From assembly GCA_934654835.1 (NCBI GenBank), contig CAKUGY010000003.1:62001-126000 (forward strand): DNA of 64,000 nt, in the 5' to 3' direction. The first letter of the stretch is position 1; every line of letters starts with the position of its first letter. Positions 43,322 to 52,577 of the stretch are shown here, piece after piece. Both the position numbers and the translations under genes were made by a program. Source of the stretch: an uncultured Collinsella sp. (GTDB lineage Bacteria > Actinomycetota > Coriobacteriia > Coriobacteriales > Coriobacteriaceae). The notes beneath the pieces are model-generated. The model had not been told where the DNA came from and searched no databases. It was given only the letters and a program-made list of their open reading frames with translations.

Positions 43322-44388
43322 TGTGGGAAGCCGATGACTCTCAGGACCTGTGGGCGACGCCCGGCAACTCGCCGGCGGCATCCATGGCGCATGGCGAGCG
43401 CATGGTGGGCTCGGAGCTGACGCCCGAGGACCTCGATGTCGACCGTACCCTGCGCCCCCAGCGCCTGGACGATTACTGCGGCCAGGAGCATATCAAGCAG
43501 AGCCTGCGCGTGTTGATCGAAGCGGCGCAGAGCCGTGGCGAGACGCTCGACCACGTGATCTTCTCGGGCCCTCCGGGCTTGGGTAAGACCACGCTGGCTA
43601 CGGTTATCGCCAACGAGCTGGGCGCTCAGATCAAGACCACGAGTGGCCCTGCCATCGCGCGCACCGGCGACCTGGCAGCCATCCTTACTAACTTGCAGCC
43701 GGGTGATGTGCTGTTTATCGACGAGATCCACCGCCTCAACCGTTCGGTCGAGGAGGTCCTGTACCCCGCGATGGAGGACTTTGCCCTCGATATCGTGATT
43801 GGCAAGGGTCCGGCGGCGCGCTCGATTCGCCTGGATATTCCCAAGTTTACGCTGGTAGCGGCAACGACCCGCTCAGGCATGTTAACCGGCCCGTTGCGCG
43901 ACCGCTTTGGCATTTCATATCGCCTGGATTACTACACGGTCGAGGAGCTCGCGCAGATCGTGACGCGCTCGGCGACTATTCTGGGCGTGACGATCGACCA
44001 TCCCAGTGCACTCGAGATCGGCTCGCGTTCGCGCGGCACGCCACGTCTTGCCAACCGCCTGCTCAAGCGCGTGCGCGATTACGCACAGGTGCGCGGCAAC
44101 GGCCCCATCGAGCTCGATATCTGTCGCCAGGCGCTCGAGTTTTTCGAGATCGATGAGCTCGGTCTGGACTGGATGGATATTCGCATTTTGGAGACGCTCG
44201 CTAAGACGTTCTCCGGTCGTGCCGTGGGACTTACGACCCTTGCCAGCGCGGTGGGCGAGGACCCGGGCACGCTCGAGGATGTCTATGAGCCCTATCTGCT
44301 GCAGTGCGGGTTGATGATTCGTACGCCGCAGGGCCGTCAGGCAACCCTTCGCACCTTTGAGCACCTGGGGATTGAACCTACCGTTTAG
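43321..44388 (+). CDS. ruvB: Holliday junction branch-migration ATPase RuvB
   Basis: A 355-residue AAA+ motor. It has the family entry block LRPQRLDDYCGQEHIKQSL, Walker A GPPGLGKTTLA (about residue 80), Walker B FIDEIHRLN, sensor 1 AATTRSGML, the arginine finger GPLRDRFG, and the winged-helix end with TPQGRQATLRTFEHLG. ATG 43321 overlaps the ruvA stop; GTG at 43318 one codon earlier is an alternative. Confidence 0.96.
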   Translation: MWEADDSQDLWATPGNSPAASMAHGERMVGSELTPEDLDVDRTLRPQRLDDYCGQEHIKQSLRVLIEAAQSRGETLDHVIFSGPPGLGKTTLATVIANELGAQIKTTSGPAIARTGDLAAILTNLQPGDVLFIDEIHRLNRSVEEVLYPAMEDFALDIVIGKGPAARSIRLDIPKFTLVAATTRSGMLTGPLRDRFGISYRLDYYTVEELAQIVTRSATILGVTIDHPSALEIGSRSRGTPRLANRLLKRVRDYAQVRGNGPIELDICRQALEFFEIDELGLDWMDIRILETLAKTFSGRAVGLTTLASAVGEDPGTLEDVYEPYLLQCGLMIRTPQGRQATLRTFEHLGIEPTV

Positions 44389-44532
44389 GGCGCTTTGTTT
44401 TGGCGGGCTGTTGGGCTATCGCTGGGCATCGGGTAAACATATCGCCGTTCATCGGTTATGGGTGTTTTACTATTGCGCGCCCGTGCTATGCTGAATTGGT
44501 CTTTTTCTCATTCGGTAACGAAAGGACCGCCC

Positions 44533-46200
44533 ATGCCTACTGACATCGAAATCGCACGTTCTGTCACGCCGCTGCCTATTACCGAGGTGGCCAAGAACGC
44601 CGGCGTCGACGTTAAGCACCTTATTCCGTACGGCTTCGACAAGGCTAAGGTCGACTATTCACTGCTCAACGAGCCGACTGATCACCAGGCCAAGCTCGTC
44701 CTCGTGACCGCTATCAACCCAACGCCTGCGGGCGAGGGCAAGACCACCACGACCATCGGTCTGGCCGACGGCCTGCGCCGTCGCGGCGTCAAGAGCGCCG
44801 TGGCCCTGCGCGAGCCTTCGCTTGGCCCCGTCTTTGGCGTTAAGGGCGGCGCTGCCGGCGGCGGCTGGGCTCAGGTCATCCCCATGGAGGATATCAACCT
44901 GCACTTTACCGGCGACTTCCATGCCATCGGTGCTGCCAACAACCTGCTGGCCGCCATGCTCGACAACCATATTCAGCAGGGCAATCAGCTCGGTATTGAC
45001 GTTAAGCGCATCACTTGGAAGCGCGTCGTCGATATGAACGACCGTCAGCTGCGCCACGTCATCGACGGCATTGGCGGTAAGGCCCAGGGCGTGCCGCGCG
45101 AGGACGGCTTCGACATCACCGTCGCCTCCGAGGTCATGGCAATCCTGTGCCTGTCTACGAGTATCAGCGACCTCAAGGAGCGCCTGGGCGAGATCGTCGT
45201 CGGCTACAGCTTTGCCGGTGAGCCCGTCCGTGCCCGTGACCTTAAGGCCCAGGGTGCCATGGCCGCGTTGCTTAAGGATGCGCTCAAGCCCAACCTGGTG
45301 CAAACGCTCGAGGGCACGCCCGCGTTTGTCCACGGCGGCCCCTTCGCCAACATCGCCCACGGCTGCAACTCTATCATGGCCACGCGTATGGCGATGCGCT
45401 TTGGCGATGTCGCTATTACCGAGGCCGGCTTCGGTGCCGATCTGGGTGCCGAGAAGTTCCTCGACATCAAGTGCCGCATGACGGGCGTTCGCCCCAGCGC
45501 CGTCGTGGTCGTCGCGACTGCTCGTGCGCTGAAGTACAACGGTGGCGTCGCCAAGGCCGACCTCAACGAGGAGAACCTCGAGGCACTCAAGGCTGGCATG
45601 CCCAACCTGCTGCGTCACGTCGACAACATCCAGAACGTTTATGGTCTGCCCTGCGTAGTCGCCATCAACCGCTTCCCGACGGACACCGAGGCTGAGCTCG
45701 CTCTCATCGAGTCCGAATGCCAGAAGCTCGGCGTCAACGTTAAGCTTTCCGAGGTCTGGGCCAAGGGCGGCGAGGGCGCGCTCGACCTGGCCGATGAAGT
45801 CATGCGTCTGATTGAGCAGCCGAGCGAGCTCAAGTTTGCCTACGAGGACGGCGCCGATGTTGCCGATGCCCTCGAGGCCGTCGCCACCAAGGTTTACCGC
45901 GCCGACGGCGTCGACTTTACGCCGGCTGCCAAGCGTCAGCTCGCCGAGCTGCGCGAGAACGGCTTTGGCAACCTGCCGGTGTGCGTGGCCAAGACGCAGT
46001 ACAGCTTTAGCGACAACGCCAAGGCCCTGGGCGCTCCCGAGAACTTCCGCATTACGGTGCGTGAGCTCAAGGTTTCCGCCGGTGCCCACTTTGTGGTCGC
46101 ACTGACTGGCAGTGTTCTGACCATGCCGGGCCTGCCCAAGGTCCCCGCGGCCGAGAACATCGACGTCGACAACGACGGCAACATCACTGGCCTGTTCTAG
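44533..46200 (+). CDS. fhs: Formate-tetrahydrofolate ligase
   Basis: A 555-residue ATP-dependent enzyme making 10-formyl-THF from formate and THF. Motifs: the ATP loop TPAGEGKTTTTIGLADGL (about residue 65), REPSLGPVFGVKGGAAGGG, and MEDINLHFTGDFHAI. Length is standard. CGAAAGGA lies before ATG 44533 and the downstream hairpin is a clear terminator, so it is monocistronic. TATGCT at about 44490 may be its -10 element. Together with the cyclodeaminase and FolD genes 12 kb away it supplies one-carbon units for purines and, in fermenters, formate disposal. Confidence 0.97.
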   Translation: MPTDIEIARSVTPLPITEVAKNAGVDVKHLIPYGFDKAKVDYSLLNEPTDHQAKLVLVTAINPTPAGEGKTTTTIGLADGLRRRGVKSAVALREPSLGPVFGVKGGAAGGGWAQVIPMEDINLHFTGDFHAIGAANNLLAAMLDNHIQQGNQLGIDVKRITWKRVVDMNDRQLRHVIDGIGGKAQGVPREDGFDITVASEVMAILCLSTSISDLKERLGEIVVGYSFAGEPVRARDLKAQGAMAALLKDALKPNLVQTLEGTPAFVHGGPFANIAHGCNSIMATRMAMRFGDVAITEAGFGADLGAEKFLDIKCRMTGVRPSAVVVVATARALKYNGGVAKADLNEENLEALKAGMPNLLRHVDNIQNVYGLPCVVAINRFPTDTEAELALIESECQKLGVNVKLSEVWAKGGEGALDLADEVMRLIEQPSELKFAYEDGADVADALEAVATKVYRADGVDFTPAAKRQLAELRENGFGNLPVCVAKTQYSFSDNAKALGAPENFRITVRELKVSAGAHFVVALTGSVLTMPGLPKVPAAENIDVDNDGNITGLF

Positions 46201-46225
46201 GCCTGTTGCCCCTAGCTGCCTGCCC

Positions 46226-46261
46226 GCCCCGCCGTGCCCCCAAGGCCCGGCGGGGCTTTTT
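46226..46261 (+). terminator. Rho-independent terminator of fhs
   Basis: Stem GCCCCGCCG (46226-46234) with CGGCGGGGC (46248-46256), then TTTTT. Confidence 0.92.
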
Positions 46262-46382
46262 GATTCGTTGGGGGACCGCGCATGTCTTGTAGATACCGGC
46301 GGGCCCTGACCATCATAGGCTTTTGCACGGGTAGAATGCATGGATAACTTGATGCTTACGGGCGACGGAAAGGAATCGTTGC

Positions 46383-47387
46383 ATGGATCAGGATAAGACG
46401 ACCGTGATGGGCGGCTACGGCTCCGCGCAGGCTGGCGACAGCGCCGATGCGACCCGCGTTGTGTCCGGTCCCGGTTATGCCGACCCTGCTGCGACGCAGC
46501 CTTCTGCCGAGCCTACGCGGGTTATGGGTTATGGCGACGCGGCGCAGGATCCTTACGCCGCCTCTCCGCAAAGCCCCTATGGCAACGCGGCGCCGGACCC
46601 GTTTGGTTACGCGCCGCAGGATCCCTACGCCAGTTCCGCGCCGGATTCTTACGGCGATCTGTCGCAGAATCCCATTCCACAGCCTCAGCAGACGACATAT
46701 ATGCCGCGTACGGCGCAGCCTCGCTATGAGTCGCGCGATCCCTACGCGCGCGAGCCGTATCGCGAGTATCCCAAGTCCATTCCTCAGTATGGCGAGGACG
46801 AGGAGAAGAAGCCTTCACGTTCGGCGGGTGTGATCAAGAAGATCCTGATTGTGCTGGCGATTTTCTTTGCCCTGTCGGTGGTGTTTGCCATTGTGTCGGG
46901 CATGCTCAACAAACGAGGCGCCTCGACCGACACGCAGGCCGAGCAGGCTGAGTCCATCCAGTCTGCCGCCGTCGACCTGAGCGATATCCCGGGGCAGTAC
47001 TGGTCCAACGCCAAGAAGCTCCTCAAGTCGCGTGGGGCCGACCTTTCGAACGCCGTGATCCTGACTGACGACGGCTCAACGCCTGTCGTCGATGCCAATT
47101 GGGTCGTTACTTCTGCCTACTATAACGACAATGGCAGTCTCGAGATCCAGCTAACGCACAAGGGCAACTCGTCGGGCAACGCGTCCAGCGAGCAGGGCAC
47201 CACGGACAGCTCGAGCTCCAATGCGCTGGAAGATCTGAGCAACAAGGCTCAGGAGCTGGGAGATACGGCTCAGCAGCTGGGCGACACGGCCCAGAATCTC
47301 GGCGACACCGCGCAGAACCTGGGCGACATGGCGACGGATGCCTGGAGCGCACTGCAAAACGGGATTTCGGGTGCGCAGGGGAACTAG
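46383..47387 (+). CDS. Low-complexity, single-pass membrane protein with PASTA-like extracellular region
   Basis: A 334-residue protein of unknown function. The cytoplasmic N-terminus (1-150) is rich in Pro, Tyr, Ala and Asp with repeats such as DPYAS and DPFGYAP, and three Thr-containing motifs (KTTVM, ATRVV, PTRVM) that resemble Ser/Thr-kinase/FHA docking sites. A basic stretch and one membrane helix (IKKILIVLAIFFALSVVFAIV, near 155-175) follow. Outside is a globular segment IPGQYWSNAKKLLKSRGADL with WVVTS, reminiscent of a PASTA domain, then a coiled, Gln-rich tail with GDTAQ(N/Q)L repeats. It lies alone before a bidirectional terminator. Confidence 0.65.
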   Translation: MDQDKTTVMGGYGSAQAGDSADATRVVSGPGYADPAATQPSAEPTRVMGYGDAAQDPYAASPQSPYGNAAPDPFGYAPQDPYASSAPDSYGDLSQNPIPQPQQTTYMPRTAQPRYESRDPYAREPYREYPKSIPQYGEDEEKKPSRSAGVIKKILIVLAIFFALSVVFAIVSGMLNKRGASTDTQAEQAESIQSAAVDLSDIPGQYWSNAKKLLKSRGADLSNAVILTDDGSTPVVDANWVVTSAYYNDNGSLEIQLTHKGNSSGNASSEQGTTDSSSSNALEDLSNKAQELGDTAQQLGDTAQNLGDTAQNLGDMATDAWSALQNGISGAQGN

Positions 47388-47421
47388 AAGTCGAGCGGCT
47401 AGAGCATTAGCAGAGCAAATA

Positions 47422-47489
47422 AAAACGGGACGCAGGATCGCGTGACCGGGCGCATATATGCGTTGGTCGGCGGTCCTACGTCCCGTTTT
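47422..47489. terminator. Bidirectional terminator
   Basis: Long stem AAAACGGGACGCAGGATCG (47422-47440) with CGGTCCTACGTCCCGTTTT (47471-47489), with A-runs and T-runs on both sides. It separates the convergent membrane-protein and CDF transporter genes. Confidence 0.88.
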
Positions 47490-47497
47490 GCTGCCGA

Positions 47498-48679
47498 TTA
47501 CAGCCGTTCTGCCGGGCGGTCGGGCGAGCTAAAGCCGGAGTCGAACGTGACGATGCACGAGGCATCGGGCCGGCGTTCGTGCACGATGCGCGTGACGAGC
47601 TCCAGCAGCTCCTCGTCGGATATGTCAAAGCCGTCGGGGCGCACCAGGTCAAACGAAACGAAGCCGTCGTGCTCGTGCAGGTCGTGGATGGAGAGCGCGG
47701 GGTCGATCTGTATGATGCCGCGTTTGACCCAGCAGCGCAGGTCGTCGCCGGTTGTGGCGATGGGGTCGCAGTGCAGTGTGATGCCGATGCCCATCTGGCG
47801 CTTGATGTCGTGCTCGATGGTGTCCAGAATCTCGTGGTGCTCAAACGCATCGCCCTCGCCGGGCATCTCCACGTGCGCGCTGGCAAATTGGCGACCAGGG
47901 CCGTAGTCGTGCACCATCAGGTCGTGTGTGCCCAGGACCTGCGGATACGACATGATCTTGTCGCGGATTGCCTGGACGAGCTTGGGGTCGGGCGCTTGTC
48001 CCAACAGCGGGCTGATGGCGTCGCGCACCAGGCCCATGCCGCTGATGCAGATGAAGATGCCTACACCCAGGCCCGCCCAGCCGTCGAGGTCAAAGCCGGT
48101 TGTTTGCGAGATAAGCGCCGCCGCCAAAACCGATCCCGAGGTGATGACGTCGTTTTTGGAATCCTGCGCCGTGGCGATGAGCGTCTCGGAATCGATGCGG
48201 TTGCCCAGCACGCGGTTGAACGCCGCCATCCAAAACTTGACGAGCATGGAGACAACCAGCGCCGCAACGGAAATGAACGTGTAGGCGGTGGGAGAGGGCT
48301 TGATGATTTTGGTGATGGATTCGAGCACCAGGTTGATGCCGACGGCGCAAACGAGGACGGCGACAAACAGGCCGGCGAGGTATTCGTAGCGACCATGGCC
48401 ATAAGGGTGACCTTCATCGGCCGGGCGACTGGCAAGCCGGAACCCGAGCAGGCTCACGATGTTGCTCGAGGCATCGGAGAGGTTGTTGAAGGCGTCGGCG
48501 ATAAGCGACACGGAACCGGCGAGCAGGCCCGCGATGCCCTTGGCCAGGCACAGGGTGATGTTGAGGCCGATGCAGATGAGGCTTGCGGCAAAGCCCGCGT
48601 TGGTGCGGCAGGAGGTGTCGACCGGCTCGCTCTCGCTGCCCGGAACAAGCGTATGTACCAGCTGATTTACAAATAGCAT
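47498..48679 (-). CDS. Cation diffusion facilitator (CDF) family transporter
   Basis: A 393-residue membrane transporter exporting divalent metals in exchange for protons. Family features: SLIADAFNNLSDASSN (Asp-x3-Asp metal site in TM2), HPYGHGRYEYLAG, a second site DSKNDV in TM5, six hydrophobic helices, and a C-terminal cytoplasmic ferredoxin-like domain with HDLMVHDYGPG and SAHVEMPG. The C-terminal extension beyond the usual ~300 residues ends in an acidic region of unclear role. ATG at 48679 has GAGGA 8 bases upstream; ATG at 48700 is possible. Zn, Mn or Fe specificity cannot be decided. Confidence 0.92.
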   Translation of the reverse strand: MLFVNQLVHTLVPGSESEPVDTSCRTNAGFAASLICIGLNITLCLAKGIAGLLAGSVSLIADAFNNLSDASSNIVSLLGFRLASRPADEGHPYGHGRYEYLAGLFVAVLVCAVGINLVLESITKIIKPSPTAYTFISVAALVVSMLVKFWMAAFNRVLGNRIDSETLIATAQDSKNDVITSGSVLAAALISQTTGFDLDGWAGLGVGIFICISGMGLVRDAISPLLGQAPDPKLVQAIRDKIMSYPQVLGTHDLMVHDYGPGRQFASAHVEMPGEGDAFEHHEILDTIEHDIKRQMGIGITLHCDPIATTGDDLRCWVKRGIIQIDPALSIHDLHEHDGFVSFDLVRPDGFDISDEELLELVTRIVHERRPDASCIVTFDSGFSSPDRPAERL

Positions 48680-48941
48680 AGCGATCGTCCTCACAATCAT
48701 GGTTAAGGGGATAGTGTAGCTCGTGCGAACGCGCTGTGTCCCGATGCTCAGAAAATGCAGCAATGGTCTGCCGGCACTAACGGGCGCGAGGCGGAGACGA
48801 GCGGCTGTCCGCGCGGCTTCGAGCCCGCTGCGCCTTCTCGTCCGTTCGAGTGCTCCATTTTGGGCCACATGGGTATGGGCGCGCGCCGATTTGCTCGACA
48901 TACTTAATGTTGACAGCCCCTGTGCAAAGGAGGACGTTTCC

Positions 48942-50279
48942 ATGGACGAGATGTTTGCCATTAAATGCCAAAATTGCGGCGGCCCCATGTATTCGCACCA
49001 GGCAAAACGCAGCTTTGAGTGTGCCTATTGCGGAACGGTCATCCCGTGGGAGGCCGATGCGGGGGAGCCCAAGAGCGCCTTGGGCATTCGCCATACGCCG
49101 CTGACGATTGTCGATGGCCTGCTTAAGCTCACCCACGTATCGCAGCTCGAGCGTCCGGAGGATCCAGACTGGTATTTCTTCAATTCGTACTGGCGTAATC
49201 AGTCGGTTTTGGAGCATCTACTGTGGGAAGATCGCGGAACGGCGCAGGAGTTCCAAGAGGCCACGCATGTGAGCATTCCCTGCCCCTTCTGCGGTGCGTC
49301 CTTTGAGGGCGAGTCCACCCAGCGCGTGTTTGAGTGCCCGTCCTGCGGCAATAAAATCGGCGTCGCGGACTTGCTCAAACCTGGCACGTTTAGCAAGCGT
49401 CTGACCATGGGCGTGGGCGCCGAATACGTTCCCGAGCAGGGTATTCCATGTGAGATTTCCCCGCAGCAGGCGCGTGCCAACGCGCTGCAACTGGTGCGCC
49501 AGTACCCGGAAACCTTTGCCGGACACGACGTGGAAGACGCGATCCAAAACGACATGATGCTCTTCTATTTCCCCATGGCGCTCGCGGACCTGCGCATGAT
49601 GGCGTCCTTCCCGGGCAAGGGCCTGAGCAAGGAGACCCTGGTGTACTACGAGGTGCTCGACTGGGCATATCCCAGGGCCAACTACCTTGACGTTCGCCTT
49701 ATGGGCATTCTGGAGCCGTGGGACTTCGCGAAGGTTGGCCCGTTCGATCCTGCCATGCAAGAAGGCGACTTCCGCGTTGTCTCCGTCGATGCTTCTACCA
49801 AGGACAACGTGGTCATTGATAAGCTGGCGCTCGACATTGCTGGCAACGATGCCGAGGCGGTCCTGGGGCTCAATAAAAAGAGTATTCGTACGTGGGCTCG
49901 CAAGGCTCGCAAGCACAAGGACGGCCTGGTGATGGTGCCGGTCTACTTTGTCGATCGCCCTGCTTCGGATAGTCGCGATGGCGAGCAGGTGCGCATCGCC
50001 GTGAATGGCCAGACGGGCCGCGCAGCCGCGGTGGTGTTTAGCGACAAGCGCGAGACGCATGTGGTGGCGCCGCTCAACCCGAGCCTGCATCTGTCAAACG
50101 AAAGCACCGTGCACGCCACACCCATCGAGGTCAAATACGTCAAATCGCCGTTCCTATACCAGATCGTCCGCCGCGGAGGCGGCGAGCAACCGCGCCAGGT
50201 GGCGACGGCTGCCGAGGGCTCCTACCGAGAGGAAAAGCCCAAGCGCAAAGGATTGTTCGCTGCGATCTTTGGAAAGTAG
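48942..50279 (+). CDS. Protein with two N-terminal zinc ribbons, function unknown
   Basis: A 445-residue soluble protein. Two treble-clef ribbons are seen: CQNCGGPMYSHQ...CAYCG (residues ~9-31) and CPFCGASFEGE...CPSCG (about 112-135). The remainder is alpha/beta with DWAYPRANYLDVRLMG and VPVYFVDRPAS and a basic C-terminal tail KPKRKGLFAAIFGK that might bind membrane or nucleic acid. ATG at 48942 follows AAAGGAGG by 8 bases. I do not recognise the family beyond the ribbons. The 262-bp gap upstream, divergent from the CDF gene, must hold both promoters; a TGGGCCACATGG partial match to the lipoprotein operator occurs near 48861. Confidence 0.7.
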   Translation: MDEMFAIKCQNCGGPMYSHQAKRSFECAYCGTVIPWEADAGEPKSALGIRHTPLTIVDGLLKLTHVSQLERPEDPDWYFFNSYWRNQSVLEHLLWEDRGTAQEFQEATHVSIPCPFCGASFEGESTQRVFECPSCGNKIGVADLLKPGTFSKRLTMGVGAEYVPEQGIPCEISPQQARANALQLVRQYPETFAGHDVEDAIQNDMMLFYFPMALADLRMMASFPGKGLSKETLVYYEVLDWAYPRANYLDVRLMGILEPWDFAKVGPFDPAMQEGDFRVVSVDASTKDNVVIDKLALDIAGNDAEAVLGLNKKSIRTWARKARKHKDGLVMVPVYFVDRPASDSRDGEQVRIAVNGQTGRAAAVVFSDKRETHVVAPLNPSLHLSNESTVHATPIEVKYVKSPFLYQIVRRGGGEQPRQVATAAEGSYREEKPKRKGLFAAIFGK

Positions 50280-50322
50280 GGGAGCGGTGCCGGTTGGCAC
50301 TGCGACGCGAAAGCCGAGGCTG

Positions 50323-50361
50323 CGGGGCAGCTCGCGGGAGTGCGAGCTGCCCCCGTTTTTT
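50323..50361 (+). terminator. Rho-independent terminator of the zinc-ribbon gene
   Basis: Stem CGGGGCAGCTCGC (50323-50335) with GCGAGCTGCCCCCG (50342 onward) and TTTTTT. Confidence 0.92.
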
Positions 50362-50403
50362 GTGTGATACGGATGCTTCTCGAGATTAAGTTAGAGGGGC
50401 GAG

Positions 50404-51192
50404 CTAAAACAGGCAGCTCTCAATCAGATCCTTCCCTCGTATGGTGTCGATCCACTCCTGCGGGATGGCGTTCATACCGTATGCCGTGCCCGCGAGGGCG
50501 CCGGCGACGGCTGCGGTGGTGTCGGTGTCGTCGCCCAGGTTGACGGCGGTAAGCACGCAGTCTTCGTAGCTGTTGGTGTTGACGAAGCACCAGGTGGCTG
50601 CCTTAAGCGTATCGCGTACGAAGCCGCCGGATCTGATTTCGTGCTCGGGCGAGTCTTTCAGGCGGATCGCCCATTCGGGGACCGCGCCGTCCACCACGGC
50701 CCTCATCAGCTCGACAAATATGACGCATGCGTCAGTTGATGTTCTATGGGCGTGCGTAATGGCGGAGACCTCGCGGATCTCGTCGTCTGTCGCGTCGGTG
50801 TACGCCAGGGGCGCGATACGCATGAGCGAGCCGTTGCCGTTGTCGCGCTCGCCGGAGCCTTCTTTGCCGGTGCGTAGGGCGCGAGCGGTCGTGCCGCCGT
50901 AATCGAAAACGCCGTCTATCGTATATTCGTCGTTGGCAATCCAGCTCACGAACTTGTCGCGCATGTCCGCGATGTCGATGTGCCCAAGCTTCCTAATCGA
51001 GTCGCAGGTAGCGAGCGTCATGGACGTATCGTCGCTCCAGGTACCCGCGGGCTGCCCGTGCGTGCCGTAGCCGATCATGTCGGTGCATTCGAACGTGCCA
51101 CGAGGCCTGAACTCGTACGGGACGCCTAGCGCATCGCCGACGGCGAGCCCATAGATGCAATCGCGCAGTGTTGCCTTTGATGTCTCTGCCAT
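50404..51192 (-). CDS. ADP-ribosylglycohydrolase family protein (DraG-like)
   Basis: A 262-residue hydrolase that removes ADP-ribose from modified proteins or small substrates using two Mg ions. Metal-binding motifs: GLAVGDALGVPYEF near the start, TWSDDTSMTLA (about residue 51-61) and NLGDDTDTTAAVAGALAG (about 224-241). The Asp residues of SDDT and DDTDT coordinate Mg. No DraT-like transferase or macrodomain gene is adjacent, so the substrate is unknown. A role in reversing endogenous or toxin ADP-ribosylation is possible. Confidence 0.9.
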   Translation of the reverse strand: MAETSKATLRDCIYGLAVGDALGVPYEFRPRGTFECTDMIGYGTHGQPAGTWSDDTSMTLATCDSIRKLGHIDIADMRDKFVSWIANDEYTIDGVFDYGGTTARALRTGKEGSGERDNGNGSLMRIAPLAYTDATDDEIREVSAITHAHRTSTDACVIFVELMRAVVDGAVPEWAIRLKDSPEHEIRSGGFVRDTLKAATWCFVNTNSYEDCVLTAVNLGDDTDTTAAVAGALAGTAYGMNAIPQEWIDTIRGKDLIESCLF

Positions 51193-51362
51193 GTTTGACT
51201 CCTCCCGTGCCGAGCGATTAAGGATGCGTCGAATTTGTCTTCCTCCGCAATGGCGTATCTATTTACTTAACCATAAAGCCTCGCGCGGACATAAATCTAG
51301 ATGCCTCCAACCGCCTTCGCGTGGGGGTCTCGGAATGACTAAAATGAGGAGTTAGAGGTAGT

Positions 51363-51659
51363 TTGCGCGAGTCCATGGGGGTGACGCGCATGGACAACGA
51401 CACTTTGCTGTTCCAGGATAAAGGTTCGGGCAGGTTTAAAGACGTCAAGATTTACCCCAACCGTATCGAGGTGCTCAAGAAGGGCACTTTTGGTGGCAAG
51501 CACACCGAGATTGTCTACCTTAAGGACATCACGGGGGTCAACAGGATCAAGGGTCGCGATGTTTTCCTGCGCAATCGGCTGTTGACTGCCTGTGTCTTTA
51601 GCCTGAGCAGCCGCTCCCGGGCTCAGGAATTCGTCAACGTGCTCAATATGGTGATGTGA
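51363..51659 (+). CDS. Small PH-domain-like protein
   Basis: A 98-residue soluble protein whose strand-rich pattern (DVKIYPNRIEVLKKG, HTEIVYLKDITGVNR, RAQEFVNVLNMV helix at the end) suggests a bacterial PH-like domain. No function is assigned. TTG at 51363 has AGAGG 4 bases upstream; ATG at 51375 or 51390 are alternatives, and the last starts nearer the conserved-looking part. It converges on the lipoprotein gene across a hairpin terminator. Confidence 0.6.
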   Translation: MRESMGVTRMDNDTLLFQDKGSGRFKDVKIYPNRIEVLKKGTFGGKHTEIVYLKDITGVNRIKGRDVFLRNRLLTACVFSLSSRSRAQEFVNVLNMVM

Positions 51660-51676
51660 CCGGGCGCTTTCGAACA

Positions 51677-51715
51677 CAAAAAAAGCGGGATGCAAGGAGT
51701 CGCACCTTGCATCCC
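51677..51715 (-). terminator. Terminator between convergent genes
   Basis: Stem GGGATGCAAGG (51687-51697) with CCTTGCATCCC (51705-51715); the A-run at 51677-51684 gives a T-run on the minus strand, so it mainly serves the lipoprotein gene. Confidence 0.9.
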
Positions 51716-51754
51716 GGCTGAGCTAAAACGGCGCTGCTGCTTGCCGTTGGAGCT

Positions 51755-52348
51755 TTAGCGCTTGATCTCGATGTCGTCGAGCTTAACGTCCATGGCCTCG
51801 GTCTTGGCCTCGGCGATGTCATCGGCAAACTCAAGGGATTTCATCATGGTCTCGACGGCGTCCTTGTGCTCTTCGACGTTGTCGATGCGCACGTACACAC
51901 TGCCGCCGCCCGCCTCGGTGAAGTACTCGGTCGTCACGCCGCCCGAATGAGTGTAGGAAGCGTTGCGCCAGGTCTTGCCGTTGTACTTGACGGGATCGTT
52001 CTCGGTCCACTCAAAGCTGGCATTCCATTTGGCCTCGTAGTCGAACAGTTCGTCGGCGTTCTTGTCGGAGTCAAAGACGGGGATGAAACGGTCGCTGGCG
52101 TGCTCGCTCTCGGTGAACTTAAACTGGGCCCTGTCGGCGGTATCGCCGGCGACGTCGGTGATTTCGACGCCCTCGGGGACCTCGACCTTAAACCAGATGA
52201 AGTCGGTCCTCATATCCACGGCTGGCTTTTCCGCTCCGCCGCCACCGCCACTGCCGGCAGCACCGCCACTTCCGCCGCAGCCCACCAGGGCAACTGCGGC
52301 AAAGAGACTCAAGCAGAGGGTGAGAATCGCAAAGGCCTTCTTTTTCAT
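51755..52348 (-). CDS. Lipoprotein, paralog A
   Basis: A 197-residue exported lipoprotein: signal peptide MKKKAFAILTLCLSLFAAVA and lipobox LVGC (Cys at about 24), then a Gly/Ser linker. The mature domain carries TDFIWFKVEVPEGVEI, RFIPVFDS, VKYNGKTWRNASY and a C-terminal VKLDDIEIK. It is paralogous to the next upstream gene along its length. The function is unknown; the form suggests a substrate-binding or envelope stress protein. GGAGG lies 9 bases before the ATG, and a palindromic site shared with its paralog is 73 bp upstream. Confidence 0.8.
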   Translation of the reverse strand: MKKKAFAILTLCLSLFAAVALVGCGGSGGAAGSGGGGGAEKPAVDMRTDFIWFKVEVPEGVEITDVAGDTADRAQFKFTESEHASDRFIPVFDSDKNADELFDYEAKWNASFEWTENDPVKYNGKTWRNASYTHSGGVTTEYFTEAGGGSVYVRIDNVEEHKDAVETMMKSLEFADDIAEAKTEAMDVKLDDIEIKR

Positions 52349-52420
52349 GGTCGTGTCCTCCTCGATCTGTAACCGCCCATGGATTACCTGTCTTTACTGT
52401 ACGCGTGGACGGCTCGCCAG

Positions 52421-52439
52421 GGTGGGCCATGTGTCCCAT
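52421..52439 (-). promoter_or_regulatory. Shared palindromic site upstream of lipoprotein A
   Basis: GGTGGGCCATGTGTCCCAT contains the dyad TGGGnCAnnTGnCCCA. The identical 19-mer recurs upstream of lipoprotein B (53378-53396) and was not found elsewhere in full in this window. A common repressor or activator site is inferred. Confidence 0.6.
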
Positions 52440-52577
52440 TCTGGGGGTCGGATTTGCGCCGATAAGTGGCAATATGTGCGGACGCAAGAGTGGGGAGGGC
52501 CGATGCTGTCGACCCTCCCCGGGGCTGGGTGCCCGCGCTTTTAATGGGGCGCGTGCACGGGCGTGCGTGGGCTCTTG

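Noticed and set aside
50404..51192. ADP-ribosylglycohydrolase as part of an ADP-ribosylation defence or toxin system
   Set aside because: Neighbours are a zinc-ribbon protein and a small PH-like protein, with no transferase, macrodomain or toxin gene, so no system can be claimed.
52492..52520. GGGGAGGG/CCCTCCCC hairpin between the two lipoprotein genes as a terminator
   Set aside because: The stem is clear but no T-run follows on either strand, so terminator function is unsupported.
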